Source: Thiobacillus denitrificans
GTDB lineage: Bacteria > Pseudomonadota > Gammaproteobacteria > Burkholderiales > Thiobacillaceae
Direction of reading: 5' to 3'
Length of the DNA stretch: 64,000 nt
Assembly (NCBI GenBank): GCA_002403375.1
Contig: DHHQ01000026.1
Location: 214,877 to 278,876, forward strand
The notes below the pieces were generated by a model that saw nothing but the letters and a program-made list of their open reading frames with translations, made no database searches and was not told the origin of the DNA. Made by a program: the position numbers and the translations under genes. This document shows positions 62,538 through 64,000 of this stretch, one piece after another. Numbering within the stretch: position 1 is the stretch's first letter; the number at the start of each line of letters is the position of its first letter.

Positions 62538-64000
62538 ATGCGCAACTGGTACAAGAGCGGAGAACCCTGGGTATGGACGACTGCCGGCGCGGTCGCCCTG
62601 TCGCTGATCATGGTGTACGCGGTCGTGTGGCTCACCGCCGCGCGCGGCCTGACCCATTTCTGGCCCAAGCCGGTCGCCGAGGTGACCTACCAGGATCGCA
62701 GCGGCACGAGGGTGCGGCTGATCGGCGAGGTGCGCGAGAAGGAGGAGGTCTCGGTCGTTCGCCTGCGCGAGCAGGGCTACGACATCGAAAGCGAGGACGT
62801 GTTCTCCAGCCGCTATCTGCTCAAGCTCGGCAACAAGGACCTTACCGGCGTCGATTTCAGGTGGTATCCGGCGCCGATGCTGGGCGAGTTCGTCTACCCC
62901 GAGGACGTGCTCGCCATCGAGCGCCGCGAATGGGGTAACTTCTACGGGCACCTGAAGCAGGTCAAGGAAAACGGCGAGGTGGTGGCCGAGGGCGCAGCGG
63001 CCTGGGCCGAAGCGGAAAAACGCCTGGCGCGATCCAATGCGCTTTTCCGGCAGGCGCTGCGCATCGAGAAGGTCGACATCGGCAAGATCAACTACGCGCT
63101 GGAAAAAATCCGCCTGAACGAGCGCAAGCTTGAACTCACCGACAAGCTGACCGATGCCGCGAAGGCCGAATTCGCCAGGGAGCGCGAAGCGCGGGAGGCC
63201 GACTATCTGGTGTTGCAGGGTCGGCTCGACAAGATCCGCAGCGACATCGAGCGCGACAGCGTCACGGTCGAGACCAGCGACGGCCAGATGGTCGACATTC
63301 CGTTCGCCAAGATCGCCGACATGTACATGCCCAACGCCATGAGCGTGTGGCAGAAGATGGGCTTCTATGTCCACAAGTTCTGGGAGTTCGTCACAGACGA
63401 CCCGCGCGAGGCCAATACCGAGGGCGGCATTTTCCCCGCCATCTTCGGTACGGTGATGATGGTGCTGCTCATGTCGGTGATGGTGACGCCGCTCGGCATC
63501 ATGGCGGCGGTCTACATGCGCGAATACGCCAAGCAGGGGCCGATGATCCGGGCCATCCGCATCTCGGTGAACAACCTCGCCGGGGTGCCGTCGATCGTCT
63601 ACGGTGTGTTCGGCCTGGGCTTCTTCGTCTACGTGCTGGGCGGCTCGATCGACGAACTGTTCTTCGCCGAGGCGCTGCCGGCGCCGACCTTCGGCAGCCC
63701 GGGCATCCTCTGGGCGTCGCTGACGCTGGCGATCCTGACGCTGCCGGTGGTCATCGTCGCCACCGAGGAGGGCCTGTCGCGCGTGCCGCGCACCATCCGC
63801 GAAGGCAGCCTGGCCCTGGGCGCGACCAAGGCCGAGACCCTGTGGCGCACCGTCCTGCCGATGGCCAGCCCGGCGATGATGACCGGCCTGATCCTCGCGG
63901 TGGCGCGTGCGGCCGGTGAGGTCGCGCCGCTGATGCTGGTCGGCGTGGTCAAGCTGGCGCCGAGCCTGCCCCTCGACGGCAACTTCCCGTTCCTGCACCT
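62538..64000 (+). CDS. pstA: Phosphate ABC transporter permease PstA with coiled-coil insertion (3' end outside window)
   Basis: At least 487 residues visible, cut by the window end. TM1 (about 13-35) is followed by a periplasmic region of about 250 residues with a long coiled coil (about 155-240, rich in Arg, Glu, Lys and Ala). The permease core starts near 296 (GGIFPAIFGTVMMVLLMSVMV), with the LGATKAETLWRTVLP segment as the EAA loop that docks with PstB. It begins 12 bases after the pstC stop, so it is in the same operon. E. coli PstA is 296 residues, so the insertion is again unusual but parallels that of PstC. Confidence 0.95.
   Translation, partial: MRNWYKSGEPWVWTTAGAVALSLIMVYAVVWLTAARGLTHFWPKPVAEVTYQDRSGTRVRLIGEVREKEEVSVVRLREQGYDIESEDVFSSRYLLKLGNKDLTGVDFRWYPAPMLGEFVYPEDVLAIERREWGNFYGHLKQVKENGEVVAEGAAAWAEAEKRLARSNALFRQALRIEKVDIGKINYALEKIRLNERKLELTDKLTDAAKAEFAREREAREADYLVLQGRLDKIRSDIERDSVTVETSDGQMVDIPFAKIADMYMPNAMSVWQKMGFYVHKFWEFVTDDPREANTEGGIFPAIFGTVMMVLLMSVMVTPLGIMAAVYMREYAKQGPMIRAIRISVNNLAGVPSIVYGVFGLGFFVYVLGGSIDELFFAEALPAPTFGSPGILWASLTLAILTLPVVIVATEEGLSRVPRTIREGSLALGATKAETLWRTVLPMASPAMMTGLILAVARAAGEVAPLMLVGVVKLAPSLPLDGNFPFLH

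Overview
The window is a high-GC, gene-dense bacterial chromosome segment. The gene set points to a betaproteobacterium: ZipA next to LigA, GalU, class 2 (quinone) PyrD, single-chain PurL, an oxygen-independent HemN beside a ccoNOQP-ccoGH cluster, glutathione-dependent formaldehyde oxidation, and a Pho-type pst operon. A sulfur-oxidising or denitrifying lineage such as Hydrogenophilales, Nitrosomonadales or Rhodocyclales would fit, but the genus cannot be fixed from the sequence alone. Almost everything is chromosomal housekeeping. I saw no tRNA, rRNA, CRISPR array, phage or complete insertion sequence.

Layout. 1-6.5 kb: end of zipA, ligA, galU, a bifunctional NAD(P)HX repair enzyme, a PhnD-like periplasmic binding protein and a small Cys-rich protein. 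6.6-15.5 kb: purL, ppc, a membrane-anchored coiled-coil protein and hemN. 15.5-21.2 kb (minus strand): cytochrome cbb3 oxidase ccoN-O-Q-P, then ccoG, ccoH and two small membrane proteins. 21.4-29.6 kb: two histidine phosphatases, alanine dehydrogenase, pyrD, a dicarboxylate/amino-acid symporter, a KamA-type radical SAM enzyme, a D,D-carboxypeptidase and a flavin-type oxidase. 29.7-35.1 kb (minus): the pyruvate dehydrogenase operon pdhA-pdhB-[four-helix-bundle gene]-E2/E3 fusion. 35.2-43.4 kb: an M17 aminopeptidase, a PLD lipoprotein, RluA, a CBS protein, formaldehyde detoxification genes and transaldolase. 43.5-57.9 kb: aroC, an adenylate cyclase, MFS, a pyruvyl transferase, a Lon-like protease, YbaK, a retropepsin-like protease, cspA, YaeQ, a methyltransferase, MscS, TrhO and a ZIP transporter. 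58.3-64.0 kb: the PhoB-type pst operon, with pstS, a novel-looking lipoprotein, pstC and pstA (cut by the window end).

How the genes work together. HemN and the cbb3 oxidase fit microaerobic or anaerobic respiration. The PDH operon feeds acetyl-CoA to the TCA cycle and Ppc replenishes oxaloacetate. AdhC and FghA form a formaldehyde-to-formate pathway. The pst genes form a phosphate-starvation uptake system whose two permeases carry unusually large extra domains.

Most unusual features. (1) A four-helix-bundle (23S rRNA intervening-sequence/Avd-like) gene is wedged between pdhB and the E2 gene. It is bracketed by inverted copies of a CAGGATTCAGGGGTCAGGG repeat. A related repeat lies in frame inside the aminopeptidase gene 3 kb away. 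This looks like a small mobile or repeat-driven unit. (2) PDH E2 and E3 are fused in one 1000-residue polypeptide, and the acetyltransferase motif reads HRVLNG instead of HRxxDG. (3) A lipoprotein with two tandem 49-residue repeats sits between pstS and pstC.
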